Below are positions 17,248 through 26,814 of a stretch of DNA of 64,000 nucleotides, piece after piece (positions within the stretch are counted from its first letter, which is position 1; every line of letters starts with the position of its first letter). The notes beneath the pieces are model-generated. The model made no database searches. It was not told where the DNA came from and saw only the letters and a program-made list of their open reading frames with translations. Source of the stretch: Candidatus Bathyarchaeota archaeon (GTDB taxonomy: Archaea; Thermoproteota; Bathyarchaeia; Bathyarchaeales; Bathycorpusculaceae). The stretch is from NCBI GenBank assembly GCA_026014705.1, contig JAOZHU010000031.1, forward strand, positions 1 through 64,000. Direction: 5' to 3'. The translations under genes and the position numbers were made by a program.

Positions 17248-17688
17248 ATGCCGAAGCAGGAAAAAGGAAAATCACATTCAATCCGCCCAGTAAGCAGAAG
17301 ACCACCAAACTGGTGCAAATACCAACCAGAAGAAGTAGAAGCCTTCATCATCAAACTCGCCAAAGAAGGACACTCACCCAGCAGCATAGGCACCATCCTA
17401 AGAGACCAATACGCCATCCCACTCGTAAAGCCGATAACAGGCAAAAGCATAAGCGAAACACTCCGCGCAGCCGAACTGCTCCCCACAATGCCTGAAGACT
17501 TGGCGAACCTAATAAAAAAAGCCCAAAGCCTCGCCGTACACATGGAAAAAAACAAGAAGGATTTGCACAATAAACGCTCAATGCAAGTCATCGAAGCCAG
17601 AATACACAAACTCTCCCGATACTACAAACGCGAAGGCGTTCTGCCGCGAAACTGGAAGTACGAAGCAAAAATCGCCTCCGTAACCTAA
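17248..17688 (+). CDS. rps15: 30S ribosomal protein S15 (uS15)
   Basis: 146 residues, the long archaeal/eukaryotic form. It has the N-terminal extension (SRRPPNWCKYQPEEVEAFI), the segment GHSPSSIGTILRDQYAIP, and the S15 core with HNKRSMQVIEARIHKLSRYYK and the end LPRNWKYE. It binds 16S rRNA in the small subunit. The order S15, DHH exonuclease, Pcc1 is a well-known archaeal arrangement. Confidence 0.95.
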   Translation: MPKQEKGKSHSIRPVSRRPPNWCKYQPEEVEAFIIKLAKEGHSPSSIGTILRDQYAIPLVKPITGKSISETLRAAELLPTMPEDLANLIKKAQSLAVHMEKNKKDLHNKRSMQVIEARIHKLSRYYKREGVLPRNWKYEAKIASVT

Positions 17689-17768
17689 ACACAACTCAAC
17701 TTTTAAAATTCACAACCAGCGACACCACCTTTAAATCCCAAACAACCCTATAGCCCACAGTGAACACT

Positions 17769-19235
17769 ATGCCGCTAGACGAAACCGCAACCCAAAACTT
17801 CCTAAACTCAACAACACAAGCCGCCAAAATAATCCAAGAAAACGCAGAAAAAGACGGCTTCATTCACGTGTTCTCGCATCTGGACGCAGACGGAGTAGCC
17901 GCAGCAGGCATAATCGGCAAAACACTACACAGACTCGACACACGATTCCGCATCCGCGTAACCCAATGGGTAGACGAAAAAATCATAAACGAAATAACCG
18001 CCGACAAACCCCAACTCGTAATCCTCACAGACTTCGGAAGCGGCTACCTAGACCTGCTAAACGAAAAAACCCCAAACCAAAAAATCCTCATCCTCGACCA
18101 CCACCAAACCACCACAACCCCAGAAAACCCCAACTTCGTGCACATTAACCCGCACCTACACGGCATAGACGGAGCAACCGACATCAGCGGTTCAGGAGTA
18201 ACATACTTCGCAGCCAAAGCCGTAGACCCAAAAAACACCGACCTAGCACCCATCGCCATCGTAGGCGCACTAGGCGACATCCAAGACAAATACGAACAAC
18301 GAAGCCTAGGCGGACTAAACCAAAAAATAGTCCAAGACGCCGTAAACGCCAACCTACTCAAAGTCGAAAAAGACCTCATGCTCTTCGGCAGAGAAACACG
18401 CCCCATCCACAAAACCCTCGCCACCACAACCACCCCGTACATACCAGGCATAAGCGGCGAAGAAAGCGCAAGCGTCGCATTCCTAAACAGCCTAGACATA
18501 AAACTAAAAGACGGCGAAAAATGGCGAGCACTCAGAGACCTAACAGACACCGAAAGAACAAAACTCTGCTCCGCACTCGCCGAACACCTGCTCTCAAAAG
18601 GCTTACACTTTGAAGTAGCCAACCTCATAGGACACGTTTACATACTCACCACAGAAGAACAATGGACACCCCTCAGAGACGCCAGAGAATTCAGCGTACT
18701 CCTAAACTCCACAGGACGCATGGACAGACCAAGCCTAGGCATAGCCGTCTGCATGGGCGACAGAACCACCGCACTCGAAGAAGCAAACAAAGCACTGGAA
18801 GACTACCGAAAAAACATAAACAAATACCTCAACTGGATAATCGAAAAACCCGAACGCATGCAAGAACTCGAAAACATCTACGTAATCCGCGGCGACAACT
18901 TCATAAACGAAAAAATCATCGGCACAGTCTCAAGCATACTAGTCACCAGCCTAGCTAAAACAGAAAAACCCCTCATAGCCTACGCAACAGTGGAAAACGA
19001 AAACGTAGCCAAATTCTCCGCACGCACAACAGACATCGCCGTCCACAAAGGCATAAACCTCGGCGAAGTCATGCGCATAGCATCCGAACAACTCAACGGA
19101 AAAGGAGGAGGACACAACATCGCCGCAGGCTGCCAAGTCCCCATCGACCAAATCGAGAACTTCATAAACACAGCCAACGAACTAGTAGGCAAACAACTGA
19201 AAGGCGAAAAAATTGCAGGCAACAATAACCCTTAG
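17769..19235 (+). CDS. DHH/DHHA1 phosphoesterase, archaeal RecJ/GAN-type
   Basis: About 488 residues. Motifs: HLDADGVAAAG (DHH motif I), a middle aspartate (ILTDFGSGY), ILDHHQTTT (the DHH itself) and the C-terminal DHHA1 motif GGGHNIAAGC. Archaeal homologues are single-strand exonucleases; GAN binds GINS in the replisome. ATG 17769 (with GTGA six bases upstream) or GTG 17760 could start it; a box A TTTAAA at 17730-17735 makes the leader very short. Silent positions are strikingly rich in A and C. The 3' end overlaps pcc1. Confidence 0.9.
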   Translation: MPLDETATQNFLNSTTQAAKIIQENAEKDGFIHVFSHLDADGVAAAGIIGKTLHRLDTRFRIRVTQWVDEKIINEITADKPQLVILTDFGSGYLDLLNEKTPNQKILILDHHQTTTTPENPNFVHINPHLHGIDGATDISGSGVTYFAAKAVDPKNTDLAPIAIVGALGDIQDKYEQRSLGGLNQKIVQDAVNANLLKVEKDLMLFGRETRPIHKTLATTTTPYIPGISGEESASVAFLNSLDIKLKDGEKWRALRDLTDTERTKLCSALAEHLLSKGLHFEVANLIGHVYILTTEEQWTPLRDAREFSVLLNSTGRMDRPSLGIAVCMGDRTTALEEANKALEDYRKNINKYLNWIIEKPERMQELENIYVIRGDNFINEKIIGTVSSILVTSLAKTEKPLIAYATVENENVAKFSARTTDIAVHKGINLGEVMRIASEQLNGKGGGHNIAAGCQVPIDQIENFINTANELVGKQLKGEKIAGNNNP

Positions 19236-19458
19236 CTACAGCGACGAAAAAACCGCCCAAGCCATAACCAACGCAGTCTCCCCAGACAACCACAAAACAC
19301 CACCAAACCTAACAATAAAAACATACAGAAACGACAACACCGTCATCACAGAAATCACAGCCAAAGAAAAACTCGCCACCTTCATAGCCACAATCGACGA
19401 TCTACTATTCAGCGCATCCACAGCAGAAAAAACACTCCAAGCAGTGAAACAGAAATAA
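19213..19458 (+). CDS. pcc1: KEOPS complex subunit Pcc1
   Basis: 81 residues, the Pcc1 dimerisation subunit of KEOPS, which makes the t6A modification of tRNA with Kae1. Family signs: AVSPDN, central strand VITEITAKEKL, and the end FIATIDDLLFSASTAEKTLQ. It starts at TTG 19213 and overlaps the preceding exonuclease gene by 23 bases, implying coupled translation. Confidence 0.85.
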   Translation: MQATITLSYSDEKTAQAITNAVSPDNHKTPPNLTIKTYRNDNTVITEITAKEKLATFIATIDDLLFSASTAEKTLQAVKQK

Positions 19459-19623
19459 CACAGAACCAACACAATCACCCCATAACTCGCCCTCACAATT
19501 TTATAGATCCGCACACACAGCAAGTTCACTCTCCAAACATCAAAGCCACAACAAAAACACTCTTGAGAACAAAAAATACATAAACAACCAAGCATTTCTC
19601 ATAGACAACAGGAGAAAACTAAA

Positions 19624-20046
19624 ATGGCAAACACAGTCCTCGTCAAAGACATAATGTCCACAGACGTAAAAGTAGTCCAAAACGAAACAAGCGCCCAAGA
19701 AGTAGTCGCAATAATGGCAAAAAACGACATAGACGCAGTGCTAGTCGTTCAAAGCGGAAAACCCACAGGCATAATCACAAACCTCGATGTCATAATACGC
19801 GCAATCCAACCCGGAGCAAACCTAAACTCCATAATAGCCAGAATGATATACACCAACCCGCTGGTAACCATAGAAGAAAACGCAACAGTCGAAGAAGCAG
19901 CAGAACTCATGAAAAACTGGAAAATCCACCACTTGCCAGTAACAAGAAAAGGCAGCCTCGTAGGCATGATAACCTACATCGACCTCGCCTTCGCAGTCCC
20001 CGCACTCATACCCACACTGAAAGAACTCTGGCGACCCACAAAATAA
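19624..20046 (+). CDS. Tandem CBS-domain protein
   Basis: 140 residues made of two CBS domains (VKDIMSTDVKVVQ ... GIITNLDVI and MIYTNPLVTIEENATVEEAAELM ... GMITYIDLA). Such pairs bind adenine nucleotides and act as sensors or regulators. There is no attached effector domain, so the partner is unknown. CAGGAGAAAA precedes the ATG at a good distance, one of the clearer ribosome sites in this region. Confidence 0.88.
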   Translation: MANTVLVKDIMSTDVKVVQNETSAQEVVAIMAKNDIDAVLVVQSGKPTGIITNLDVIIRAIQPGANLNSIIARMIYTNPLVTIEENATVEEAAELMKNWKIHHLPVTRKGSLVGMITYIDLAFAVPALIPTLKELWRPTK

Positions 20047-20090
20047 CCAAACACGTCACTACAAATCCAAATCCAGACAAACTCGAAAAA

Positions 20091-20118
20091 GCAGGGCGCT
20101 CAGCCTGCCCATTTTTTT
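20091..20118 (+). terminator. Hairpin plus T-run terminator after the CBS gene
   Basis: GCAGG (20091-20095) pairs with CCTGC (20104-20108) and the arm is followed closely by seven T residues. It lies 45 bases after the CBS stop codon, in the gap between converging genes. Confidence 0.45.
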
Positions 20119-20272
20119 GTTCAAACACCACCAACCTACGCACCAACACACAATACCCGCAAAACAAAAAAATCCTACAAAACTCGAAATAAAATAGAAA
20201 AAAAGCAGCATTTTAACTTGTTTCAGCCGCTACATTCTGACTGCTTACACCTTGAAGCCGCGCTTCTGTGGC

Positions 20273-21172
20273 TTACTCCACGGTCTTTTCCCAACTGGCG
20301 AAGAAATCTAGAACTTCCGGACAACCGTAAGTTCTCAGTCTCTGCCTAAGCTCCACCTTGTCAACCACTGCTTTCTGGAAATCCTGAATCTGACTAGCCT
20401 TCTCAGCAAGATACAGTATACCGTCAATGCCTGTCCTTCCAGCGCGAACAGAAACCGTAATCAACTCGCTTGTCGTCGGAACCTCTCGCGGATCATCACC
20501 TGGACCGAAAACATACAGGCTAATGTACACCGGCTTCTTCAGCAACTTCTTGAACGCCCTGCACAGCATCTCCCAATACCACGGCGTAGCATAGTTCTTG
20601 CTGAACATCACAACATTGAAAGCGTCAGCATACTTCGCCATGTCATCAAAGTCAATGCCATAGCGCTCATAAGAATTCACTGGATCAGGCTGCAAACTAA
20701 TAACGAGCTCATTTTTCACTCGCTCCCTAATCTGCGCCATATACTCTGTGATTTCTTTCCTGCGCCACTCAAGCCAGCTGAGCCCACTCTTCTTCCACAG
20801 CGCATTACATCGCGGACAAGTGCAGTGTCCATGGTCAGCAAAATGGTGGCTGTTCGTCCAAATGCCCGGCGAATGCTTGGCAACGTCTTCGATGTAATCC
20901 AACTGCTCTGCCCTATGCTCGGGCTGTGTTGCACACAGTATGTCCCAGCGCACGTTGAAGTTGTCGTTTGTCCTCCATGCAGGACCAAGCGGAGATTGCG
21001 AAATCCAGTCTGGGTGATTACGAGCGGTAACGTTGTCTCCGAAGATAGCGATGTTGCTATACATGTCAGGTTGCGGTGGTAATCGTCTGCCTACTTCTGG
21101 TTTGACACGGAAAAGGTCGAAGTCAAAGCCCGGAACCTTTTTGGGTTCAAACAGGTATGTGCCGAATCTCAT
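20273..21172 (-). CDS. Uncharacterised TIM-barrel-like protein, possibly glycoside-hydrolase related
   Basis: 299 residues. There is no signal peptide. A central CTCPRCNALWKKSG motif follows HHFADHGH and could bind metal. Later strands such as ELVISLQPDP, FNVVMFSKNY, PVYISLYVFGPG and GIDGILYLAEKA follow the spacing of a beta/alpha barrel. Some uncharacterised glycoside-hydrolase-like families show a similar CxCPRC motif, but I cannot assign one. ATG 21172 has GGTGA five bases upstream; a GTG at 21181 is less likely. Divergent from the peptidase gene at 21394. Confidence 0.5.
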   Translation of the reverse strand: MRFGTYLFEPKKVPGFDFDLFRVKPEVGRRLPPQPDMYSNIAIFGDNVTARNHPDWISQSPLGPAWRTNDNFNVRWDILCATQPEHRAEQLDYIEDVAKHSPGIWTNSHHFADHGHCTCPRCNALWKKSGLSWLEWRRKEITEYMAQIRERVKNELVISLQPDPVNSYERYGIDFDDMAKYADAFNVVMFSKNYATPWYWEMLCRAFKKLLKKPVYISLYVFGPGDDPREVPTTSELITVSVRAGRTGIDGILYLAEKASQIQDFQKAVVDKVELRQRLRTYGCPEVLDFFASWEKTVE

Positions 21173-21393
21173 TGTTTTCACCTTTTACGAGTGGAAAACG
21201 TGAGGCAATGTTATAAAGTTTTGCGTAATCAGTAGTTGATTCGCTGAAAGATTCCTGTTGCAGTACAACATGGTTTCAGACCACAGCCATTTCAGGCAGA
21301 ATCGCAGTCTACCTTTGAATCCATAACAAACCAGAGAGCACAATTTGTAACCTTTTTAACTCAAAACGCTAACTCACATAGTAAGATGAGACC

Positions 21394-21798
21394 ATGCCCA
21401 TAAAATACTTTCCAGCTCCCGAAGTCAAAAAGCAAGTGGACGAAATTGCTTCCGACTTGGACTTTTTCCATATCGTGCCCCAATTCGTTTTTTGCGTCCG
21501 AAGCAAAGGCTCCAAAGCCAAACGCACAATAGCGCGCATTCACGGGTTAGGCAAAATCTGGCAAGAAGTACTGAACCTTCCAACTGCCTACACCATTGAA
21601 GTTGTCTCAGAGATTTACGACAAAATGTCCAAGGAAGAAAAAGAGAAAACTCTGATTCATGAACTCTTGCATATTCCAGGCGGCTTCTCAGGAGGATTCA
21701 GACCACACAAAGGTTATGTTGAACGAAAGACTGTGGAAATGCTGTACAAGAAACTGCAGCAAACAAGGGCATCCAAGAAACACAACAATTGCCAGTAA
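21394..21798 (+). CDS. Putative zinc metallopeptidase (HELLH)
   Basis: 134 residues. LIHELLHIPGGFSGGFRPHKGYV holds HExxH and a downstream His about ten residues later, as in small archaeal and phage-type metallopeptidases. The N-terminal part (PEVKKQVDEIASDLDFF) and a short beta region (FVFCVRSKGSKAKRTIARIHGL) precede it. The substrate is unknown. It lies about 100 bases before the TopoIB gene in the same direction, but no shared role is evident. Confidence 0.65.
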   Translation: MPIKYFPAPEVKKQVDEIASDLDFFHIVPQFVFCVRSKGSKAKRTIARIHGLGKIWQEVLNLPTAYTIEVVSEIYDKMSKEEKEKTLIHELLHIPGGFSGGFRPHKGYVERKTVEMLYKKLQQTRASKKHNNCQ

Positions 21799-21897
21799 GA
21801 TAATCCGTGGAGTTCATGTGAATGTTTTTAAGGGTGGGAAAGGACTGGAAAAACAAGTTTGCCTAAGAAATACGCCACACTTAAAGAGGATTAACAC

Positions 21898-23526
21898 GTG
21901 AAACACACCATTCACAGCCTAAGACACAATGGAATATACGTTCCACAATACGACCACAAAGGCTTCAGCATCAAAATCCGAGGGCAAACGCTGAAGCTGG
22001 CTCCGAAAAGCGAGCAGATGGCTATCGCTTGGATAAGAAAAGCACAGTCAACAGCATCTCCGCCAGACAAACTCTTCTTCAAAAACTTCATGCAAGACTT
22101 CGTGGAAGCCCTCAAGCAAGAGAACCCTTCACTCGAATTCTTATCCGAATACGCATCAAACTATGGAAAAGATATAGAAAATGACGATTTTGAGATTCCG
22201 ACCAGCGGACAAACCGCAGTTTTTGCAGGCATCGATTTTACTGAAATTGCGCAATATTTGGAGCAGGAAAAGACAAAAAAGCTCAACATGACTCAAAGCG
22301 AAAAGAAACAGCAAGCCGAGCAGCGGAAAGCACAGAGAGAAAAACTAAAAGAAAAGTACGCATATGCTTTCGTTGATGGAGAAAAACTGGAGATAGCCAA
22401 TTGGACAGCGGAACCATCTTGTCTTTTCGCTGGTCGCGGCGACCACCCACGACGCGGCAAATGGAAAGAAGGACCCAGCGAAGAAGATATAATCCTTAAC
22501 CTGTCTCCTGACAGCCCGCGCCCTGCTGGAAACTGGAAAGCGGTTGTTTGGGAGCCTGACAAAATGTACATTGCCAAATGGCAGGACAAGCTTACTGGAA
22601 AAATGAAGTACGTGTGGTTCTCGGACTCCGCGTTTCTTAAACAGAATCGTGAAAAAGAGAAGTTTAAAAAAGCAGAGAAGTTGGGCAAGCAGATTGCGAA
22701 GATTGAAGAGCACATACTGCGCAACCTTGATGCAAAAGACGAAACGAGGCGGAAAGTTGCCACGGTGTGCTGGCTCATTCTTAAGCCGAACATGAGGGTT
22801 GGCGACGAAAAAGACCCTGATGAAGCAGATACTGTTGGCGCGATAACGTTGAGAGCCGAGCACATCAAGATTGAAGGTGACGTACTGCATTTTGACTTTC
22901 TCGGGAAAGACTGCGTCCGCTGGGTCAAATCGGTGCCAGCGCCGCCGTCGGTTATTAGGAATATCCAGCAGTACATGGCGGATACAAGCAAGGAATACCT
23001 TTTTGAAGGCATCGATTCCAAGAAGGTTTCTAGGTTTCTTATGGAGAAAATGCCTGGGTTAACCGCTAAGGTTTTCCGAACGTGGCGTTGCACAAAAACC
23101 GTGAAAGAAGCGCTTGAGGCAAGCGGAGTCAAGAAGAGCGACCCTGAATACCTTAAGGCTTTTGGCGCGAAGATGGCTAATTTGAAAGTGGCTGAGGTAG
23201 CGAATCACAAGCGGAAGGTTCCGCCTAATTTTGACGAACGCTTAGCCAAAAAGGAAGCCAAGCTAAAAGAGCTTTATGCACAGTTGGAGATGAAGAAGGC
23301 TGCGGGTAAAAAAACCGAGGCTCTTGAAACAAGGATTGAAAAGGCTAAGCGGGATATAGAGCTAACTAAGCTCACTAAGGAGTATAATTTGGGGACTTCG
23401 CTTAAGTCGTACATTGACCCCACAGCATACGTGAAATGGGCGAAGTCTGTGGACTTCAATTTGGAGAAGTTTTATCCTAAGACGCTGCGAAAAAAGTTCA
23501 GTTGGGCACTGGGCAAAGTCGAGTGA
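21898..23526 (+). CDS. topIB: DNA topoisomerase IB (eukaryotic type)
   Basis: Relaxes supercoils by a 3'-phosphotyrosine intermediate. 542 residues with the whole core: WTAEPSCLFAGRGDHPRRGKW (N-terminal clamp), Arg in MRVGDEKDP, Lys in FLGKDCVRW, Arg in FRTWRCTK, His in ANHKRKVPP, a coiled-coil linker (residues about 445-490), and catalytic Tyr in GTSLKSYIDP. Compared with human Top1 the charged N-terminus is absent. GTG 21898 is preceded by AGAGGA. Archaeal TopoIB is known from Thaumarchaeota and relatives, so this supports a TACK-lineage host. Confidence 0.93.
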   Translation: MKHTIHSLRHNGIYVPQYDHKGFSIKIRGQTLKLAPKSEQMAIAWIRKAQSTASPPDKLFFKNFMQDFVEALKQENPSLEFLSEYASNYGKDIENDDFEIPTSGQTAVFAGIDFTEIAQYLEQEKTKKLNMTQSEKKQQAEQRKAQREKLKEKYAYAFVDGEKLEIANWTAEPSCLFAGRGDHPRRGKWKEGPSEEDIILNLSPDSPRPAGNWKAVVWEPDKMYIAKWQDKLTGKMKYVWFSDSAFLKQNREKEKFKKAEKLGKQIAKIEEHILRNLDAKDETRRKVATVCWLILKPNMRVGDEKDPDEADTVGAITLRAEHIKIEGDVLHFDFLGKDCVRWVKSVPAPPSVIRNIQQYMADTSKEYLFEGIDSKKVSRFLMEKMPGLTAKVFRTWRCTKTVKEALEASGVKKSDPEYLKAFGAKMANLKVAEVANHKRKVPPNFDERLAKKEAKLKELYAQLEMKKAAGKKTEALETRIEKAKRDIELTKLTKEYNLGTSLKSYIDPTAYVKWAKSVDFNLEKFYPKTLRKKFSWALGKVE

Positions 23527-23534
23527 GCAAGCTT

Positions 23535-23810
23535 ATGCGGATAATTGAGACGAAAGGCGGCACAGTAATCGAGGTGTTTGTGAAGCCCAGCCAACCGCGG
23601 TTCAATGTTAAAATTGACGATGGGGAAATCGCGGTTTTCTGCACTGAAGAGCCAGTTAAAGGTAAAGTGAACAAAGAACTTTTAAAAGAGCTTTCGCGAC
23701 TTTTCAATGCTAGAGTTGAGATTGTTTCAGGTGTGGCTTCGAGGCAGAAAAGATTGCTGATAGCCAATACCGAGAAAAGCGTTGTGGAACAAATTTTGTG
23801 CGTCCTTTGA
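23535..23810 (+). CDS. DUF167/YggU-family protein
   Basis: About 91 residues. Family signs are VFVKPSQPRFNVKIDDGEIAV (a KPxx start of the YggU fold), the middle PVKGKVNKELLKELS and IVSGVASRQKRLLI. The function of YggU proteins is not established. ATG 23535 is chosen because GAGTGAG at 23521-23527, overlapping the topoisomerase stop, lies seven bases upstream. Translationally linked to TopoIB. Confidence 0.8.
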   Translation: MRIIETKGGTVIEVFVKPSQPRFNVKIDDGEIAVFCTEEPVKGKVNKELLKELSRLFNARVEIVSGVASRQKRLLIANTEKSVVEQILCVL

Positions 23811-24054
23811 TGTGTGCATTTCAGTTGGCAGCGGATTACAGATGCTTGCGCTAGCCCATTGCAGAAGCAAGAGGAGTAAAAAAATAACCTTTATAAGTGT
23901 TCAATAACAAATTTTGTCAGTAACAGAGACTTGAAATGAAGTCTTCAGCTGCTTGATACAGTAATTTCCACGTTGCATAGAAGTATCCGAGTATCAGAGT
24001 TTGTTGAATGCGACTGTGCATAGACGAAATATCGCATATAGGCGCGGTGGGAGA

Positions 24055-24992
24055 ATGAAATGCCCTAGGAAAGCGCTCTGCGCAGTCTCAGTAGCGGTGG
24101 GTCTAATAGCGGCGACGGTTATTCTCATTCAAGCATTTAACAGTGCTCCAAGAGAGTTGACACTTCAAGACCAAGCGGTTTCCTTCATAACCTATGTGGC
24201 TGGCATCGACTTATCAAAGTGCAATGTGAGCATAACTATGAATCAGCCTTATGAATTCGACGGTGTAATTCGAGAGTCTTTAAGATTAATCTGGAATCAA
24301 ATGGAAACGCCTATGACATAATTTTGACATTCATAAATGGAACCCTTACTAACTATGATTTAAGCTCCAGCCATTATACACAGTCGCTGCCACCTCAGCT
24401 TCAACCGTTTCCCGTTACAGCGCTTGATGCCGTTAAGGGTTTTCTGCAGAGATATCATGCTTACTCAAAGTCTTCAATTGCTCAGGAAGCGCTCGGTGTT
24501 CTGGACGGTGTTTCTGAATTAAAGACTATGAATGTCACCGCAGGTAACCTGAAGATGCGTGTTGCAGATGGCAATATTGACTGGTTGCGCGTAGTCAATG
24601 ACCTCGAGTTTCACACAGGACTAAGCATCCGTTTAAACAACTGCATCGTGAATGGTTTCTGGGACCATTCAAGTCTTTATCGCATAGGCAGCGCTGAAGT
24701 TAATATTCCCCGAGAAGAAGCCATACGCATGGCTCGACAAGAAGCAAAAAAAGTTACCAAAGTGACTCTTTGGGGCATTGGGACATTTCCGTTTAAAGTA
24801 GCGGAAGAACCGCTTACAGTGTACCTGTATGTCGGAACTGGAAACTTTACGATGTATCCTTACTGGCATGTTTGGTTTCCTGCTGATCCAGAAGTACACA
24901 GTGTGACAGGCATTGAAGTGAGCATTCGGGCTGATACGGGAGAAATAGCCTATTCGCGTACAACGCGGGGTTTTGGAACCGCAATTCAATAG
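24055..24992 (+). pseudogene. Frameshifted paralogue of the 7867-9060 secreted protein
   Basis: The first frame runs from ATG 24055 (GGTGGGAG upstream) through a signal-anchor (ALCAVSVAVGLIAATVILI) to TGA/TAA by 24321. The other frame continues the same protein: from about 24280 it reads FKINLESNGNAYDIILTF and ends at 24992. Joined, it resembles the 7867 protein (LDLS..., KGFLQRYHAY, ELK...GNLKMRV, a C-terminal VTGIEVSIRADTGEIAYS), but it lacks the linker and the membrane anchor. A one-base change near 24270-24290 explains the split; a sequencing error cannot be excluded. Confidence 0.75.
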
Positions 24993-25009
24993 CATGCTGG
25001 AAGCACCAA

Positions 25010-25060
25010 CATATTTGGAGGCTATTAGTGGTTCATTGCAGAAACCTATAGAGGGTCTAT
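25010..25060. repeat. 51-bp intergenic repeat, copy A
   Basis: Starts CATATTTGGAGGCTATTAG and ends ATAGAGGGTCTAT. It matches 37154-37204 at 44 of 51 positions, with an uninterrupted identical core of 21 bases from TCATTGC to ATAGAG. It lies just after the frameshifted gene on the plus strand. No open frame spans it. Confidence 0.7.
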
Positions 25061-25212
25061 CGCTGTGACTACTTCTTCGGACTGCTAGAATTCAGAACAC
25101 GCAACGCTATTGGCAATCAAGGGAAAACACGAATAAGCAGAGCGTTCTAATATCTGTATACACTGTCAAGTATGTTCTGCTGACTAATAGGCTTTGATAA
25201 GGTGAGGTAAGG

Positions 25213-26181
25213 GTGGCTAAAAAAATCAGTTTCGGCGTGTTCCTTCCTTTCTACGCTTTCCAAAACCAAACGGCTTCCTCGTCACTGTTCAGTCGCCTGC
25301 AAGATGTGGTTTTGGAGTGTGAACGTTTAGGGTATCATTCCGTGTGGCTGGATGACCACCTAATGTTCGGCAGAAGCCCAATACTTGAGTGCTGGACAAC
25401 TTTAGCCGCGCTTTCAACCGCAACCACGCGCATAAGGCTAGGCACGATGGTTACGTGCGCTTCGTTTAGGCACCCTGCTTTGCTTGCGAAAATGGCTGCA
25501 ACGCTTGACGTTATTTCAGGTGGCAGGTTAGAGTTCGGAATCGGCGCAGGCGCCCAAGAATCCGAGCAAAGCGCCTACGGCTTGCCGTTTCCAGAGCCAC
25601 GCATTAGAATAGAGCGGTTGGATGAGGCACTGGCGGTTATTAAGCGAGTGTGGACTGAAGACAAAGCTAGCTACACGGGAAAGCATTACAACATTAAGGA
25701 CGCTGTATGCGAGCCTAAACCGATTCAGAAACCTCATCCGCCCATAACCGTAGGCGGTAGCGGAGAAAAGCTAACCCTGAAAGTCACGGCGCGGCACGCT
25801 GACCGGTACGATTGGGGGTACGTGCCCTCTCTGGCGCTTTATAGGCATAAGCTGGATGTGCTGGCGAATCATTGCCGCGCGGTGGGCAGGGATTTTCAGG
25901 AAATAGAAAGATCCTATTGGCTTGGCGGTCAAGTAATAATCGCCAGAAACCGCGAAGAAGCGCATGGAAAAATCGAGGCGATGAAGCCGAAGGACATGGC
26001 TTTAGCTGATTTTGAACGAACCACCTTTGTAGGCACTCCCCACGAGTGCTTAGAAAAGGTGCAGCCGTATGTTGCTTTGGGCGTGTCGCATTTTATGCTG
26101 TTTTTCGGTGATTTACCGAACCTGAGTAGCCTGCGCTTGTTCGCAGAGACTGTTCTCCAACAAATGCAGGCGCCCAATTGA
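25213..26181 (+). CDS. LLM-class flavin- or F420-dependent oxidoreductase
   Basis: 322-residue luciferase-like TIM barrel. Family motifs: SVWLDDHLM early, IRLGTMVTCASFRHPALLAK, and GRLEFGIGAGAQE, then IGVGGSG-like PITVGGSGEKLTL. Archaeal members of this type usually use F420; the substrate is unknown. GTG 25213 is preceded by AAGGTGAGG. It fits an F420/H4MPT-using archaeon. Confidence 0.87.
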   Translation: MAKKISFGVFLPFYAFQNQTASSSLFSRLQDVVLECERLGYHSVWLDDHLMFGRSPILECWTTLAALSTATTRIRLGTMVTCASFRHPALLAKMAATLDVISGGRLEFGIGAGAQESEQSAYGLPFPEPRIRIERLDEALAVIKRVWTEDKASYTGKHYNIKDAVCEPKPIQKPHPPITVGGSGEKLTLKVTARHADRYDWGYVPSLALYRHKLDVLANHCRAVGRDFQEIERSYWLGGQVIIARNREEAHGKIEAMKPKDMALADFERTTFVGTPHECLEKVQPYVALGVSHFMLFFGDLPNLSSLRLFAETVLQQMQAPN

Positions 26182-26287
26182 AATTTTGGAAGCGGCTGCT
26201 TGCCATTTTTGGATTGTAGCGTATATAGTGATTGTAGACCCTTATCTGTGAACGTTCGGGCAGTTGTGAAAAAAGAAAGGTATATTA

Positions 26288-26761
26288 TTGTTGCAATTCT
26301 TGGTGATTATGGAAGCAGCCTTGAGTCTGGATGAATACTGGCGAAAGCGCAACTTCGACAAAACAACCGAACCAGCAGGCGAACTAAAAGTGAACGATGA
26401 AAAAATATATGTGATTCAGAAGCATGATGCATCACAGTTGCACTTTGATTTGCGCCTAGAAATAGACGGTGTGCTGAAAAGCTGGGCTGTGCCGAAAGAA
26501 CCACCAGTTGCGCAGGGTGTGAAGCGGTTGGCGGTGCAGGTTGAGGATCACCCGGTGAGTTATGCTGGTTTTGAAGGAACCATACCTGAGGGCGAATACG
26601 GCGCAGGCACGGTTGAAATCTGGGACAAAGGCACTTACAGACTAGTTGAGCGGAAGGAAGACAAACTCATCGTTGAAATTAACGGCGGAAAACTGAAGGG
26701 CTTCTATGTGCTGGTGCGGCTTAAAGACACAAAGAATTGGCTGTTTTTCAAAAAGAAATAA
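26288..26761 (+). CDS. Stand-alone LigD-type 3'-phosphoesterase domain
   Basis: 157 residues equal to the phosphoesterase module of bacterial LigD, which trims 3' phosphates or ribonucleotides at breaks. Signature: [27 protein letters not shown], then [20 protein letters not shown] and WDKGTY. Metal-binding His and Asp (HDA, LHFDLR, EDHP) are present. No Ku, ligase or primase domain is attached or adjacent. TTG 26288 has GAAAGG upstream; ATG 26309 is also possible, though GGTGATT touches it. A convergent OB-fold gene follows. Confidence 0.87.
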   Translation: MLQFLVIMEAALSLDEYWRKRNFDKTTEPAGELKVNDEKIYVIQKHDASQLHFDLRLEIDGVLKSWAVPKEPPVAQGVKRLAVQVEDHPVSYAGFEGTIPEGEYGAGTVEIWDKGTYRLVERKEDKLIVEINGGKLKGFYVLVRLKDTKNWLFFKKK

Positions 26762-26814
26762 GCATGGTTAAACTTGCGGGTTCCTTCTACGTACAGCTTC
26801 TGCTGATAAAGAGT

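Noticed and set aside
18044-18628. Long antisense frame inside the DHH exonuclease gene
   Set aside because: It is a by-product of the A/C-rich codons of the real gene; Ser/Arg-rich with no domain.
25130-25190. Inverted repeat AGCAGA ... TCTGCT before the LLM oxidoreductase gene
   Set aside because: Arms are only six bases with a loop of about 36 bases, which is likely by chance.
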